In this document: positions 6,359 to 12,832 of the stretch, one piece after another
How positions within the stretch are numbered: position 1 is the first letter of the stretch
How the letters are laid out: every line of letters starts with the position of its first letter
Virus record (IMG/VR): IMGVR_UViG_3300022602_000207
Span: 1 to 40,364 of that record
Direction: 5' to 3' (one strand)
Source: a virus
Length of the DNA: 40,364 nucleotides
Translations under genes and position numbers: made by a program
Notes under the pieces: model-generated
Told to the model about the DNA's origin: nothing
What the model saw: only the letters and a program-made list of their open reading frames with translations
Databases searched by the model: none

Positions 6359-6682
6359 CTATGCTAGGTTATAACGATAGATGATGCCCTGTGGAGTAAC
6401 CTTCTTAACAAAGCCCAGCTCTGTCCAGTCCTCTTCCAACCAAGCCAATGTCTTAGGATTCTTAAGCCATCCTCCATCAATCTTAATGCTCACACCCTTC
6501 TTACCATATGCTTCATAAATTTTGCCAGTGGTAATCTCGCCTAATGCCACCATCATCGCATCAACTTGACGGCGTAGAGAAAATGGATAGTGACTCTTGT
6601 TGTTTAGATTGCGTTGACGAGCGTCTTGTGATGCCCACCATTTGTTTGGTGCTTCTTCAGTGTTGAGTAATAGTGTTTTCAT
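6359..6682 (-). CDS. Hypothetical protein, possible winged-helix fold, 107 aa
   Basis: After a polar N-terminus, residues 35-105 read like a winged-helix module: helix (RRQVDAMMVALGEITTGKIY), helix (LAWLEEDWTELGFV), then a beta wing (KKVTPQGIIYRYNLA). Small phage proteins of this form are often DNA-binding, but no conserved signature confirms it. First gene of a two-gene unit; starts behind the leader CGGAGCAACAAA. Confidence 0.8.
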   Translation of the reverse strand: MKTLLLNTEEAPNKWWASQDARQRNLNNKSHYPFSLRRQVDAMMVALGEITTGKIYEAYGKKGVSIKIDGGWLKNPKTLAWLEEDWTELGFVKKVTPQGIIYRYNLA

Positions 6683-6712
6683 TTTGTTGCTCCGTTGTGT
6701 TAGTGTAAGTGC

Positions 6713-6741
6713 ATTATAGCATAGGTATTACCTGTTGTCAA
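6713..6741 (-). promoter_or_regulatory. Cassette promoter with GGTATTACC operator
   Basis: Perfect TTGACA, 17 bp, TATAAT; GGTATTACC at 6724-6732 in the spacer, 5 bp from the -10 box. Confidence 0.9.
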
Positions 6742-6754
6742 CCCCTATCTTATG

Positions 6755-6796
6755 CCAAGAGAAAGGGCTGTGAACAACATTATGTCCACAGCCCTT
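6755..6796 (-). terminator. Rho-independent terminator
   Basis: Perfect 10-bp stem AAGGGCTGTG/CACAGCCCTT, followed on the minus strand by TTTCTCTT. Ends the 6855-7295 transcript. A second inverted repeat (GTGGGCTTAC/GTAAGCCAC, 6805-6824) lies just before it. Confidence 0.75.
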
Positions 6797-6854
6797 ATGA
6801 TAGGGTGGGCTTACCGTAAGCCACTACCTCACAAACCACACCCCACGGAGCAAC

Positions 6855-7295
6855 CTATGCAAAGTCTTTGTTATATTGATTACGCTTTGCCTCACACTTG
6901 TCTTTAAACTCTGCCCAAGTGCCTGAAAAAATTACGTTGTCGTTGTTAGTGCCAACAGTGACAACCTCAACCTTGTTCTTGTAAACATGGTACTCATATT
7001 CCTGCCAATTGTCCACACCTGGCTTAGGTGGATACAAGTAGAACTGCCCTGGACCATCTTTAAAGTGTGCTACCAACTGCGCGGCCAAACATCCCATACC
7101 ATTGGCAACCTTTTCTGTCTTAGCACCCAAACCATTTACAATTGCAATTGGGCTAAGGAATTCAGCAAGCTCTAAACCATGTCCTTCCATGTAGCCATCA
7201 TATTGGCGATATAACTTAATGATTGGCGTGTGCTTCTCTTTGCCATTCTTTTGAGTGTAAGTGTCATAAACCCATGTTAAACTGCGTGTACCCAT
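6855..7295 (-). CDS. Conserved phage protein, 146 aa
   Basis: The start MGTRSLTWVYD, then IIKLYRQYDGYMEGHGLELAEFL, belongs to a widespread phage and prophage family of unknown function (G-T-R-S-L-T ... Y-R-Q-x-D-G-Y-x-x-G-H-G). The C-terminal half is beta-rich (YEYHVYKNKVEVVTVG). Single-gene unit with its own promoter and terminator, soluble. Confidence 0.86.
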   Translation of the reverse strand: MGTRSLTWVYDTYTQKNGKEKHTPIIKLYRQYDGYMEGHGLELAEFLSPIAIVNGLGAKTEKVANGMGCLAAQLVAHFKDGPGQFYLYPPKPGVDNWQEYEYHVYKNKVEVVTVGTNNDNVIFSGTWAEFKDKCEAKRNQYNKDFA

Positions 7296-7325
7296 TTTGC
7301 TTCTCCGTGTTGTTAGTGTAAGTGC

Positions 7326-7354
7326 ATTATAGCACCCCCTAGGGGTTTTGTCAA
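7326..7354 (-). promoter_or_regulatory. Cassette promoter with palindromic spacer
   Basis: Perfect TTGACA, 17 bp, TATAAT. The spacer contains the perfect palindrome CCCCTAGGGG. Confidence 0.88.
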
Positions 7355-7376
7355 CCCCTTTAAGCGGGGTCTTACT

Positions 7377-7811
7377 CTAGGAGTCTTGTTCTTCTTCCTC
7401 GTACTCAGGTTCATCGTACGGTGGGTCAGTGTCAATAACAACCTTACCGAATGTAAGCTCAGCACCATCACTGCCTACTGCAAACTGCTCTTCGAAGTCT
7501 ACTACGTTGCCACCTTCCATCCATAGGCTGTCCGAAGTATCGTTGATGTCACTAAGTAGGATACACCCAATGCCACCTGCATCCACAGGATACTCACGGC
7601 CTTGCTCATCCTCATAGTTACCATCACCGTGGGCGGTACTGAAGTAAGCAAAGCGAACACCATTGGCTAATTTGAATACACCTTGTGCACCGCGCCAGTT
7701 GTCTTGTCCCTTAGGAAAGAACAGCTCACACGCTTCTTGCCACTGTGGGTGCATTACATAGCACAAGTCACCGATCCAATACTTTCCTGCTGGCATAGTT
7801 CCGTAATTCAT
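7377..7811 (-). CDS. Conserved phage protein, 144 aa
   Basis: The N-terminus GKYWIGDLCYVM and the later G-V-R-F-A-Y-F-S-T-A-H-G-D-G-x-Y stretch belong to a phage/bacterial family of unknown function in which a G-x-Y-x-x-G-D-x-C-Y start is usual. The C-terminus is very acidic (EPEYEEEEQDS). A C-terminal GKVVIDTDP strand is present. Single-gene unit. Confidence 0.84.
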   Translation of the reverse strand: MNYGTMPAGKYWIGDLCYVMHPQWQEACELFFPKGQDNWRGAQGVFKLANGVRFAYFSTAHGDGNYEDEQGREYPVDAGGIGCILLSDINDTSDSLWMEGGNVVDFEEQFAVGSDGAELTFGKVVIDTDPPYDEPEYEEEEQDS

Positions 7812-7841
7812 TTTGTTTCTCCGTTGTGTTAGTGTAAGTAC

Positions 7842-7870
7842 ATTATAACATCGGTATTACCACTTGTCAA
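7842..7870 (-). promoter_or_regulatory. Cassette promoter with GGTATTACC operator
   Basis: Perfect TTGACA, 17 bp, TATAAT; GGTATTACC at 7853-7861, 5 bp from the -10 box. Confidence 0.9.
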
Positions 7871-7873
7871 CCC

Positions 7874-8089
7874 CTAGATAGCATCAGCCTCTTCAACGTT
7901 ATACTGCGTGATGTCGTCCTCAAGGATCTCAATAGCCGTCACACGCACTTCGTTATCAGTGGTCATACCGCCGAGGACATTCTTGTAGTCCAAGAGTTCT
8001 TGTGCATACTCAAGAGCCTGGTCTCGGTTATCGAACGGTTCGTCGTGTGTGATCTCAGCACGCACTGTGGTGTAGATGACTGTCTTCAT
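7874..8089 (-). CDS. Hypothetical protein, 71 aa
   Basis: MKTVIYTTVRAEITHDEPFD..., a beta-alpha-beta-like small acidic protein with a helix (NRDQALEYAQELLDY). Function unknown. Its ATG overlaps the TGA of the upstream gene (ATGA), so it is coupled to the 8086-8292 protein. Confidence 0.8.
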   Translation of the reverse strand: MKTVIYTTVRAEITHDEPFDNRDQALEYAQELLDYKNVLGGMTTDNEVRVTAIEILEDDITQYNVEEADAI

Positions 8090-8292
8090 TCTGCTGTCTC
8101 CATTGACATCTCTTGCAAGCGGTCATACGCATTAACAAAGTCCTCGCAAAGCAGACGCATACGATGCATAGCCTGCTCTTCGCTGTCGCTTAGGCCAATG
8201 TCTTCAAAGTCGTAACCGTCTTCTAGAACATTAACGCAATCGCGCAAATCACCTAAGGTGTTTTCGAACCTGCAATAACTCATATTAGCCAT
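8086..8292 (-). CDS. Conserved phage protein (MSYCRFENT family), 68 aa
   Basis: MANMSYCRFENTLGDLRDC is the start of a very common small phage/prophage protein with near-invariant M-S-Y-C-R-F-x-N-T. The rest is helical and acidic. Function not known. First gene of a two-gene unit behind a cassette promoter. Confidence 0.88.
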   Translation of the reverse strand: MANMSYCRFENTLGDLRDCVNVLEDGYDFEDIGLSDSEEQAMHRMRLLCEDFVNAYDRLQEMSMETAE

Positions 8293-8322
8293 TTTGTTTC
8301 TCCGTTGTGTTAGTGTAAGTGC

Positions 8323-8351
8323 ATTATAGCAGGTAAAACCTGCTATGTCAA
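8323..8351 (-). promoter_or_regulatory. Cassette promoter with dyad spacer
   Basis: Perfect TTGACA, 17 bp, TATAAT. The spacer is almost all inverted repeat: AGCAGG-taaaa-CCTGCT, which also contains GGTAAAACC. Confidence 0.9.
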
Positions 8352-8354
8352 CCC

Positions 8355-8555
8355 CTAATTAGCAAACTCTTCTATGCAATCTAATACTTCTTCTAACTGC
8401 ATAATAACATCTTCGATGTTGTTGTGGATAGTGTAGCAGACATCCTCGTCTTCAGGAAGTGCATCTTTGTAGACTGCAAATGCTTTCTGTTGCAAGCGGT
8501 TTGCAGTGTGAAGTGCTTCGATAGCGGCTTCTAGGTGTTGTTTGGCTAGTGACAT
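8355..8555 (-). CDS. Hypothetical helical protein, 66 aa
   Basis: All-helical, acidic protein (LAKQHLEAAIEALHTANRLQ ... IMQLEEVLDCIEEF), probably a two-helix bundle; no family assigned. Single-gene unit. Confidence 0.8.
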   Translation of the reverse strand: MSLAKQHLEAAIEALHTANRLQQKAFAVYKDALPEDEDVCYTIHNNIEDVIMQLEEVLDCIEEFAN

Positions 8556-8585
8556 AATGTTTCTCCGTTGTGTTAGTGTAAAGCT

Positions 8586-8614
8586 ATTATAGCACCAATG
8601 GTAAAACCTGTCAA
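8586..8614 (-). promoter_or_regulatory. Cassette promoter with GGTAAAACC site
   Basis: TTGACA, 17 bp, TATAAT. GGTAAAACC (8600-8608) abuts the -35 box. Confidence 0.88.
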
Positions 8615-8832
8615 CCGATATAGTGAACTATTAATCCAACTACGCCTGTGAGCAGCATCACACCGTTCACAACGATTAAGCTGGCCTTGCGCCATTCTAT
8701 AGCTATAGCAAACCATATAGCACCGCCTACGCACAGCAACAGGGGCCCTTGTGGGTAGTATCCTAAGCTGTTAACTGCTGTGCCAACGATTAAGATCGTT
8801 GTAGCTATCCATTCTAATATTAAGATTCTCAT
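8611..8832 (-). CDS. Small 3-TM membrane protein, 73 aa
   Basis: Three hydrophobic helices (residues about 4-22, 28-48, 52-70) with a GYYPQGP turn after the first. The size, 3-TM layout and motif order recall half-transporter-like phage proteins (SemiSWEET/PnuC-like), but no transport residue is identifiable. The ATG overlaps the TGA of the SleB-like gene (ATATGAG). Pairing of a membrane protein with a cell-wall hydrolase could suggest a role in the envelope (inference). Confidence 0.78.
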   Translation of the reverse strand: MRILILEWIATTILIVGTAVNSLGYYPQGPLLLCVGGAIWFAIAIEWRKASLIVVNGVMLLTGVVGLIVHYIG

Positions 8833-9371
8833 ATGTCTAAAGTACTTCCTAATCCTTTGTGATAGAACAAATGTTGTCCCACCTTGGTTATATACTGCGT
8901 ACGGTCTGCCCAAGCCGGCGATACATATGATGCATGATACATTAAAGCCTGCTGTAGGGGTCTTACACGTACCTTATCCACCAGCACGCTATGCGCAATC
9001 ATTTGACTCTCAGCCCACAACACACCCTTGGGCTTGTCCAACTTCTTCTTAAGTGTCCACGAGAACTGTGCCTTTGCGTGGACTACCTTGCACACACTGT
9101 TACCCCAATGGCCCGTCTTGAGTCTGTTTAAGGTTACCTGTGCAACTGCGTATTTGCCCTGCACCGGCTCCACCCCAGCTTCGTAGTATACATTCTCTGC
9201 TAGACAAGTCAAGTCATTTTTTGTGTAATGGACATTCTCATCTGTCTGCACAAGAAAAGCCTTGATCTCACGGACCTCATTGTGGACCTCAGTGATCTCA
9301 CGTTGCTGGAACGACAGCAATGCTACCACTGCCGTTCCAGTTGCCGCTATGAGTAAATTACTCTTCGTCAA
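8829..9371 (-). CDS. SleB-like cell wall hydrolase, membrane-anchored, 180 aa
   Basis: The Hydrolase_2/SleB signature is CLAENVYYEAG, then QGKYAVAQVTLNR and C...FSW. The Glu of Y-E-A-G is the predicted catalytic acid for cleaving peptidoglycan. One N-terminal hydrophobic helix (NLLIAATGTAVVALLSF) looks like an uncleaved signal anchor that would place the enzyme in the periplasm. I choose GTG at 9371 (GGGAAG upstream); a longer TTG start at 9413 has no ribosome site. Overlaps the Api92-like gene by 14 nt. A paralogue with a cleavable signal peptide lies at 27225-27746. Confidence 0.85.
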   Translation of the reverse strand: MTKSNLLIAATGTAVVALLSFQQREITEVHNEVREIKAFLVQTDENVHYTKNDLTCLAENVYYEAGVEPVQGKYAVAQVTLNRLKTGHWGNSVCKVVHAKAQFSWTLKKKLDKPKGVLWAESQMIAHSVLVDKVRVRPLQQALMYHASYVSPAWADRTQYITKVGQHLFYHKGLGSTLDI

Positions 9372-9930
9372 CACTGTCTGCTTCCCACATCTCTTGGTTT
9401 TCGGAGATGGCAAAAGTATCGTCTAACTCTTGCGGTAGTTGATCACGAGCGCCTTGTGCATCACCCCAGTCTTGGTAGTAGTCATCATTGCCGTCTTGAT
9501 AGATGCCAGCGAACTGCATACCACCTTCATAGTAGTAGCCAAGCACATCAAAGCCCGCTTCTTCCAAGAACGCATAAGCGCCTACTGGCGGAGCCCAAGC
9601 ACTGTCAAAGTGCAGGGTGATGCTGTGGAAGCCGTCAATGGTCTCATTGATCTCGTAGTATTCATCCTCACTGCCAACATCCCACTTGGTTCCCCAATTG
9701 CTCACGCACCAGTCATACCAAGTGCTGTAGCCATATTTCTCAAGGTTGGCTTCATATAGGGCCTGTAGTTCAGCATCATCAGTACCTGGAGCACTGGTGA
9801 TCATCAAAGCCTCGGGCACAGGAGCGAACTCCTGTAGCAATACCCCACGCTTAAAGGCCTCTTCGACACGCTGGATCTGACCAGCATCTTTGTGAGTAAG
9901 TGTTACGATATTCTGGCACCAGTTTGGAAT
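9358..9930 (-). CDS. Api92-like protein, apparent AUU start, 190 aa
   Basis: The N-terminus reads (M)PNWCQNIVTL followed by AFKRGVLLQEFAPVP, then YDWCVSNWGTKWD, the layout of Api92-like proteins with a ferredoxin-like fold, found in phages and plasmids, of unknown function. The family begins M-P-N-W-C. Here the codon before PNWC is ATT, with AGGTAGGA about 10 nt upstream and an in-frame stop (TAG) further up, so no ATG, GTG or TTG start can include the conserved N-terminus. Either AUU starts translation (as in infC), or the first usable start is TTG at 9840, giving a 160-aa protein without that part. Confidence 0.8.
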   Translation of the reverse strand: MPNWCQNIVTLTHKDAGQIQRVEEAFKRGVLLQEFAPVPEALMITSAPGTDDAELQALYEANLEKYGYSTWYDWCVSNWGTKWDVGSEDEYYEINETIDGFHSITLHFDSAWAPPVGAYAFLEEAGFDVLGYYYEGGMQFAGIYQDGNDDYYQDWGDAQGARDQLPQELDDTFAISENQEMWEADSVDEE

Positions 9931-9969
9931 TTTGGGTTCCTACCTTTCTTAATTTGTTAGTGTAAGTGC

Positions 9970-9998
9970 ATTATAGCACCTTTCGGTGCTATGGTCAA
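9970..9998 (-). promoter_or_regulatory. Cassette promoter with dyad spacer
   Basis: TTGACC, 17 bp, TATAAT. The spacer is an inverted repeat AGCACC-gaaa-GGTGCT. Leader diverges after ACACTAACA. Confidence 0.87.
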
Positions 9999-10253
9999 CT
10001 AGCATTCGTAAAGTTTAACTCCAGGATCTAACTGCTTCAACTCATTCGCCGCCTGTGTTAGAAACTTAAAATTCCTACGAACAGTGGCCGCATCTAGCTC
10101 GCCATCACAGGTCAAGTTCTCTGGTGATAGTTTGCCATCGATGATATCTGCAATGTGTTGTCGGTCTTGGGCAGTGGCCAACGACAGAGGTTTATTCCCC
10201 CATATGGCACGCCATTGGTTTTCTGCTTGGATAAAGGACTTTAGTGTTTTCAT
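9999..10253 (-). CDS. Hypothetical protein, 84 aa
   Basis: Helical, with an N-terminal LKSFIQAENQWRAIWG and a later SPENLTCDGELDAATVRRNF. No family recognised. Starts behind CGGAGAAACGTA. Single-gene unit. Confidence 0.8.
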   Translation of the reverse strand: MKTLKSFIQAENQWRAIWGNKPLSLATAQDRQHIADIIDGKLSPENLTCDGELDAATVRRNFKFLTQAANELKQLDPGVKLYEC

Positions 10254-10283
10254 TACGTTTCTCCGTGTTGTTAGTGTAAGTGC

Positions 10284-10312
10284 ATTATAGCACCTACACT
10301 AATCTCTGTCAA
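10284..10312 (-). promoter_or_regulatory. Sigma70-type promoter, cassette type
   Basis: Perfect TTGACA, 17 bp, TATAAT with consensus leader; drives 9999-10253. Confidence 0.88.
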
Positions 10313-10319
10313 CCTCTAT

Positions 10320-10592
10320 CTAGGCCATCTCTACCATGTTAGCAGGCACACGCCAAGCACCTTGTGGTGTATCGATAACGATGTTCTTAATAGCGATCTT
10401 CTTAACGGTGCCTCGAATGGTTTGACGGCTACGGCTTGAAGTAAACTGGACAGCGTCACCTACACGGAATGTTCTTAGGTTCAATCGAGCGTTACGGCTT
10501 CGGACATACTTGATTGACTCTACGATTGAGTTGATATCCGCATCAGTCAATTCTGAAGTTAGGATTAGTTCATTGATTTTGGCTACTGACAT
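10320..10592 (-). CDS. Conserved phage protein with small beta-barrel, 90 aa
   Basis: The N-terminal helix region ends in SIVESIKYVRSRNARLNLRT. A five-strand barrel-like part follows: FRVGDAVQFTSSRSRQTIRG, TVKKIAIKNIVIDT, WRVPANMVEM. The layout matches small T4-like phage proteins with a KOW/SH3-type domain, thought to touch RNA or polymerase; that role is inference. Single-gene unit behind a GGTATTACC promoter with AGGAG ribosome site. Confidence 0.82.
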   Translation of the reverse strand: MSVAKINELILTSELTDADINSIVESIKYVRSRNARLNLRTFRVGDAVQFTSSRSRQTIRGTVKKIAIKNIVIDTPQGAWRVPANMVEMA

Positions 10593-10620
10593 AGTCTGCT
10601 CCTTAAGTGTTTAAGTGTGT

Positions 10621-10649
10621 AGTATAACATCGGTATTACCAAATGTCAA
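10621..10649 (-). promoter_or_regulatory. Promoter with GGTATTACC operator, no standard leader
   Basis: TTGACA, 17 bp, TATACT; GGTATTACC at 10632-10640. Leader is unlike the cassette (AAGTGTTTAAG on the plus strand). Confidence 0.86.
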
Positions 10650-10927
10650 CCTAAAAAGAATTCAATCTCTTTAATAAGATCTTCCTTCACTGGCTTGTCT
10701 TCGTCGCCATGCACATACGCGGCGAACTCCTCTTCATGCCAGCGTTCAAATGTGCTAGTCATTAGCCAATTGAATATCTTTTCTGCTGACTCCTGCTTAA
10801 CCTTAGCGCGGAACGCTTCCAATGCCTTAGCACTGTCGCCTTCTGTCCAGTAGGTAAGTCCGTCTTGCTCAACTAGCAGGCCTGCTTCGATTGCTAGTTG
10901 TTCTGTTGCGGAAAAGGTTGTGCTCAT
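10646..10927 (-). CDS. Hypothetical protein, 93 aa
   Basis: Acidic, helical protein (AFRAKVKQESAEKIFNWLMT ... KEDLIKEIEFFL). No family recognised. Its ATG overlaps the end of the upstream 43-aa gene (ATGGCATGA). Last of three genes from the 11240-11268 promoter. Confidence 0.8.
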   Translation of the reverse strand: MSTTFSATEQLAIEAGLLVEQDGLTYWTEGDSAKALEAFRAKVKQESAEKIFNWLMTSTFERWHEEEFAAYVHGDEDKPVKEDLIKEIEFFLG

Positions 10928-11055
10928 GCCATTACTCCTTGTTTAACCTTGCGCCAATCCCAACGTGCCTGTGTGTATGCACGACGGCTAAGTGTAAAGC
11001 CTGGGCAGTTCTTGCAGGCCCAAGCTACGAAGTGAACTTGCTCTACGTTACTCAT
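10924..11055 (-). CDS. Hypothetical small protein with CxxC, 43 aa
   Basis: MSNVEQVHFVAWACKNCPGF..., with one C-x-x-C pair (residues 14-17) and a basic WDWRKVKQG tail; could bind zinc with a partner or be redox active. It overlaps the upstream stop by 4 nt (ATGA) and the downstream start. Confidence 0.65.
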   Translation of the reverse strand: MSNVEQVHFVAWACKNCPGFTLSRRAYTQARWDWRKVKQGVMA

Positions 11056-11207
11056 AAGCCACAAGCCTCGTAGAAGCGTCCATAGTCAAAGCGACTGTTC
11101 ATTGCCTTAGCAACATCTGCAAAAGCCTTAGCCGCTTGCTTGCGTGCATCCAAGTCTGCGATACCTGCTAGTTCTTTTGCCATTGCAATAAAGTGTTTAC
11201 GTGACAT
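11052..11207 (-). CDS. Conserved small phage protein, 51 aa
   Basis: MSRKHFIAMAKELAGIADLD..., ending NSRFDYGRFYEAC. This pattern (M-S-R-K-H-F-x-A, helix, N-x-R-F-D-x-x-R-F-x-x-A-C) recurs in small phage and prophage proteins of unknown function. First gene of a three-gene unit, coupled to the next by ATGA. Confidence 0.76.
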   Translation of the reverse strand: MSRKHFIAMAKELAGIADLDARKQAAKAFADVAKAMNSRFDYGRFYEACGL

Positions 11208-11239
11208 CTTGTGTTTCTCCGTTTTGTTAGTGTGTAGCT

Positions 11240-11268
11240 ATTATAACACCGGTTTTACCTTTAGTCAA
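11240..11268 (-). promoter_or_regulatory. Cassette promoter with GGTTTTACC operator
   Basis: TTGACT, 17 bp, TATAAT; GGTTTTACC at 11251-11259, 5 bp from the -10 box. Standard leader with CGGAGAAAC. Confidence 0.88.
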
Positions 11269-11506
11269 CCTCAATTAACTTTAATTCGTAGAACATATCC
11301 TGCGCCAAGTCTACGCTGACAAAGTCAATAGCATACTCTTCGCCACTCTCTTCACCTGTACCGTAGAAGCGACCTGTACTGAGATCCTCTCCCAGATCTA
11401 ATAAGTCCTGGTCAGTATCCCAATAGTCAATGCGGATGCCCTCGCAATTGAATGGAACATACACTGCGGCACGGCCTACGATCTCTTTAACCTTATCTAA
11501 GCTCAT
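11261..11506 (-). CDS. Hypothetical acidic protein, 81 aa
   Basis: N-terminal helix (MSLDKVKEIVGRAAVYV) and a long acidic body (YWDTDQDLLDLGEDL). No family recognised. The ATG overlaps the TGA of the 11503-11889 gene. The end of the frame runs into the next promoter's -35 box. Confidence 0.78.
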   Translation of the reverse strand: MSLDKVKEIVGRAAVYVPFNCEGIRIDYWDTDQDLLDLGEDLSTGRFYGTGEESGEEYAIDFVSVDLAQDMFYELKLIEVD

Positions 11507-11889
11507 ACCTTCTCCTTTGCAACAATCTTAGGTTCACGTCCACTGCCATCGCTGATGTAGCCTAACACTAAGGTCTCCATAGCCCGCTTAGCCTCTTGCA
11601 CGGCTTCCCAAGCAAGGTCTTCTGCGGTGCCGTCTTTGAATACTTCCATGGCATCCTCGTACAAGAAGCCACCTACATAAGCATCACCTAGCTCGATGTC
11701 CTTGTAGTAGGCCACAGCGCGAAGCATGAACCAATCTAATTCATACGCATCAATCTTGCGACAAAGGTCTTCAACGTCTGTTACAGTGTCATCAAAGCAG
11801 TCTCTGGGGCTAATATCTTCCCAGGACTTTTCGATCTTAACAGTAAAGCCATCCATTTCAAGCTGGCCTAGTGTTTCCCAATGGCGCAT
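11503..11889 (-). CDS. Conserved phage protein, 128 aa
   Basis: The segments LEMDGFTVKIEKSWEDISPR, ELDWFMLRAVAYYKDIELG and YVGGFLYEDAMEVFKDG form a layout seen in other phage hypotheticals (surface acidic alpha/beta protein). Function unknown. First gene of a two-gene unit; ribosome site CGGAGAATGAT. Confidence 0.82.
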   Translation of the reverse strand: MRHWETLGQLEMDGFTVKIEKSWEDISPRDCFDDTVTDVEDLCRKIDAYELDWFMLRAVAYYKDIELGDAYVGGFLYEDAMEVFKDGTAEDLAWEAVQEAKRAMETLVLGYISDGSGREPKIVAKEKV

Positions 11890-11918
11890 ATCATTCTCCG
11901 TTTGTTTAGTTTAAGTGC

Positions 11919-11947
11919 ATTATAGCACAGGTATTACCAAAGGTCAA
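11919..11947 (-). promoter_or_regulatory. Cassette promoter with GGTATTACC operator
   Basis: TTGACC, 17 bp, TATAAT; GGTATTACC at 11930-11938, 5 bp from the -10 box. Confidence 0.88.
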
Positions 11948-12105
11948 TCCCAAAATTTATTAATAATCTCTTCTGCTTCCCTCATAGCACCATCAAAGTC
12001 ACCAGCACCTAAGCAGAAGATCTCTCCGCTGTAGTGTAAGCACCAGCAGTTCAAGTGTAGATCAAATTCTACATCGTAACCAGTTTCTAATACATGTACA
12101 GCCAT
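11944..12105 (-). CDS. Hypothetical protein, 53 aa
   Basis: MAVHVLETGYDVEFDLHLNC..., then a helix GAMREAEEIINKFWD. Small alpha/beta protein of unknown role. AAGGAG precedes the ATG at 12105. Second gene after 12116-12283. Confidence 0.78.
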   Translation of the reverse strand: MAVHVLETGYDVEFDLHLNCWCLHYSGEIFCLGAGDFDGAMREAEEIINKFWD

Positions 12106-12115
12106 AATATTCTCC

Positions 12116-12283
12116 TTATAAACTTGCGGTATCAATTTCTACGTCCGCTAGGACAATAGTAACATCCCACGGCTTCTTAGCACCTAGTAGGCCTGCTGCG
12201 AGTCTTTGTGCGGCAAAGCTAGACTCTGCTTTCACTTCAATCTTCTTGCTCTTGTAGAACGCTATATACATATATGTTCGCAT
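12116..12283 (-). CDS. Hypothetical protein, 55 aa
   Basis: MRTYMYIAFYKSKKIEVKAE..., helix FAAQRLAAGLLGA, strand WDVTIVLADVEID: a beta-alpha-beta module, a layout common in small phage proteins. AAGGAG ribosome site. First gene of a two-gene unit. Confidence 0.74.
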   Translation of the reverse strand: MRTYMYIAFYKSKKIEVKAESSFAAQRLAAGLLGAKKPWDVTIVLADVEIDTASL

Positions 12284-12312
12284 AGTGTACTCCTTGTTGT
12301 TAGTGTGTAAAC

Positions 12313-12341
12313 ATTATAGCGTAGGTTTTTCCATTTGTCAA
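12313..12341 (-). promoter_or_regulatory. Sigma70-type promoter, cassette type
   Basis: Perfect TTGACA, 17 bp, TATAAT; leader ACACACTAACAACAAGGAG. The outermost promoter of the minus block; it faces away from the one at 12365-12393. Confidence 0.88.
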
Positions 12342-12364
12342 GCATTATATTGGTAATATTTTGG

Positions 12365-12393
12365 TTGACAGGTATTACCAGCGATGCTATACT
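12365..12393 (+). promoter_or_regulatory. Plus-strand cassette promoter with GGTATTACC
   Basis: TTGACA, 17 bp, TATACT, with GGTATTACC (12371-12379) abutting the -35 box and the same leader (ACACTAACAACACGGAGAA). Shows that the cassette works in both orientations. Confidence 0.88.
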
Positions 12394-12423
12394 ACGTATA
12401 CACTAACAACACGGAGAACTAAA

Positions 12424-12618
12424 ATGGGTACACCACTAATTGGAATGACGCTTGCAGATGCCTGCAGTATTGTTAAGGCCTATGCTGATCTACAAGGCTT
12501 ACCGTTCTTAGAAGGTTTGATGGAAATGGATGCAGGCTATGATGACTTGGACCTTGAGGATCAAAGGGCCTGCAACATGGTATTGAAAGCTGGTCGAGAG
12601 ATGTTTGCCCCAGTGTAG
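12424..12618 (+). CDS. Hypothetical acidic protein, 64 aa
   Basis: MGTPLIGMTLADACSIVKAY..., then EGLMEMDAGYDDLDLEDQRA. Helical, acidic, of unknown function; CGGAGAACTAAA precedes the ATG. It is the only plus-strand gene driven by the early cassette and lies back to back with the minus block. Confidence 0.8.
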   Translation: MGTPLIGMTLADACSIVKAYADLQGLPFLEGLMEMDAGYDDLDLEDQRACNMVLKAGREMFAPV

Positions 12619-12624
12619 TATAGT

Positions 12625-12665
12625 GGGAGTAGGTACGCAGGACACATCCTACTCCCCCGTCCTGC
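12625..12665 (+). terminator. Terminator with two overlapping inverted repeats
   Basis: GGGAGTAGG (12625-12633) pairs with CCTACTCCC (12648-12656). GCAGGAC (12637-12643) pairs with GTCCTGC (12659-12665), followed by TTGTTTT. The stems interlock and cannot both form easily, as in an attenuator. It lies just after the 12424-12618 gene. Confidence 0.55.
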
Positions 12666-12832
12666 TTGTTTTGGGCTAACATAGGCCACTACCTAACCAC
12701 TGATCAGAACGTGGTCGCAGGTTAACACAGGCGCGGCATCACTATGTATAGCCTCATAGGGTTTCCTATAGGAGCAATCGATCAGCATCCTCCTAACTCT
12801 CTCCCTCTTTATGCCTGACGTTCACGGTTTAC
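12666..12832. other. Non-coding stretch
   Basis: No gene seen. Contains short dyads such as ATAGG-gttt-CCTAT near 12757. It leads into the minus-strand tRNA 3' end. Confidence 0.5.

Noticed and set aside
12625-12665. H-type pseudoknot
   Set aside because: Loop 3 would need to cross nine base pairs with two nucleotides; mutually exclusive hairpins fit better.
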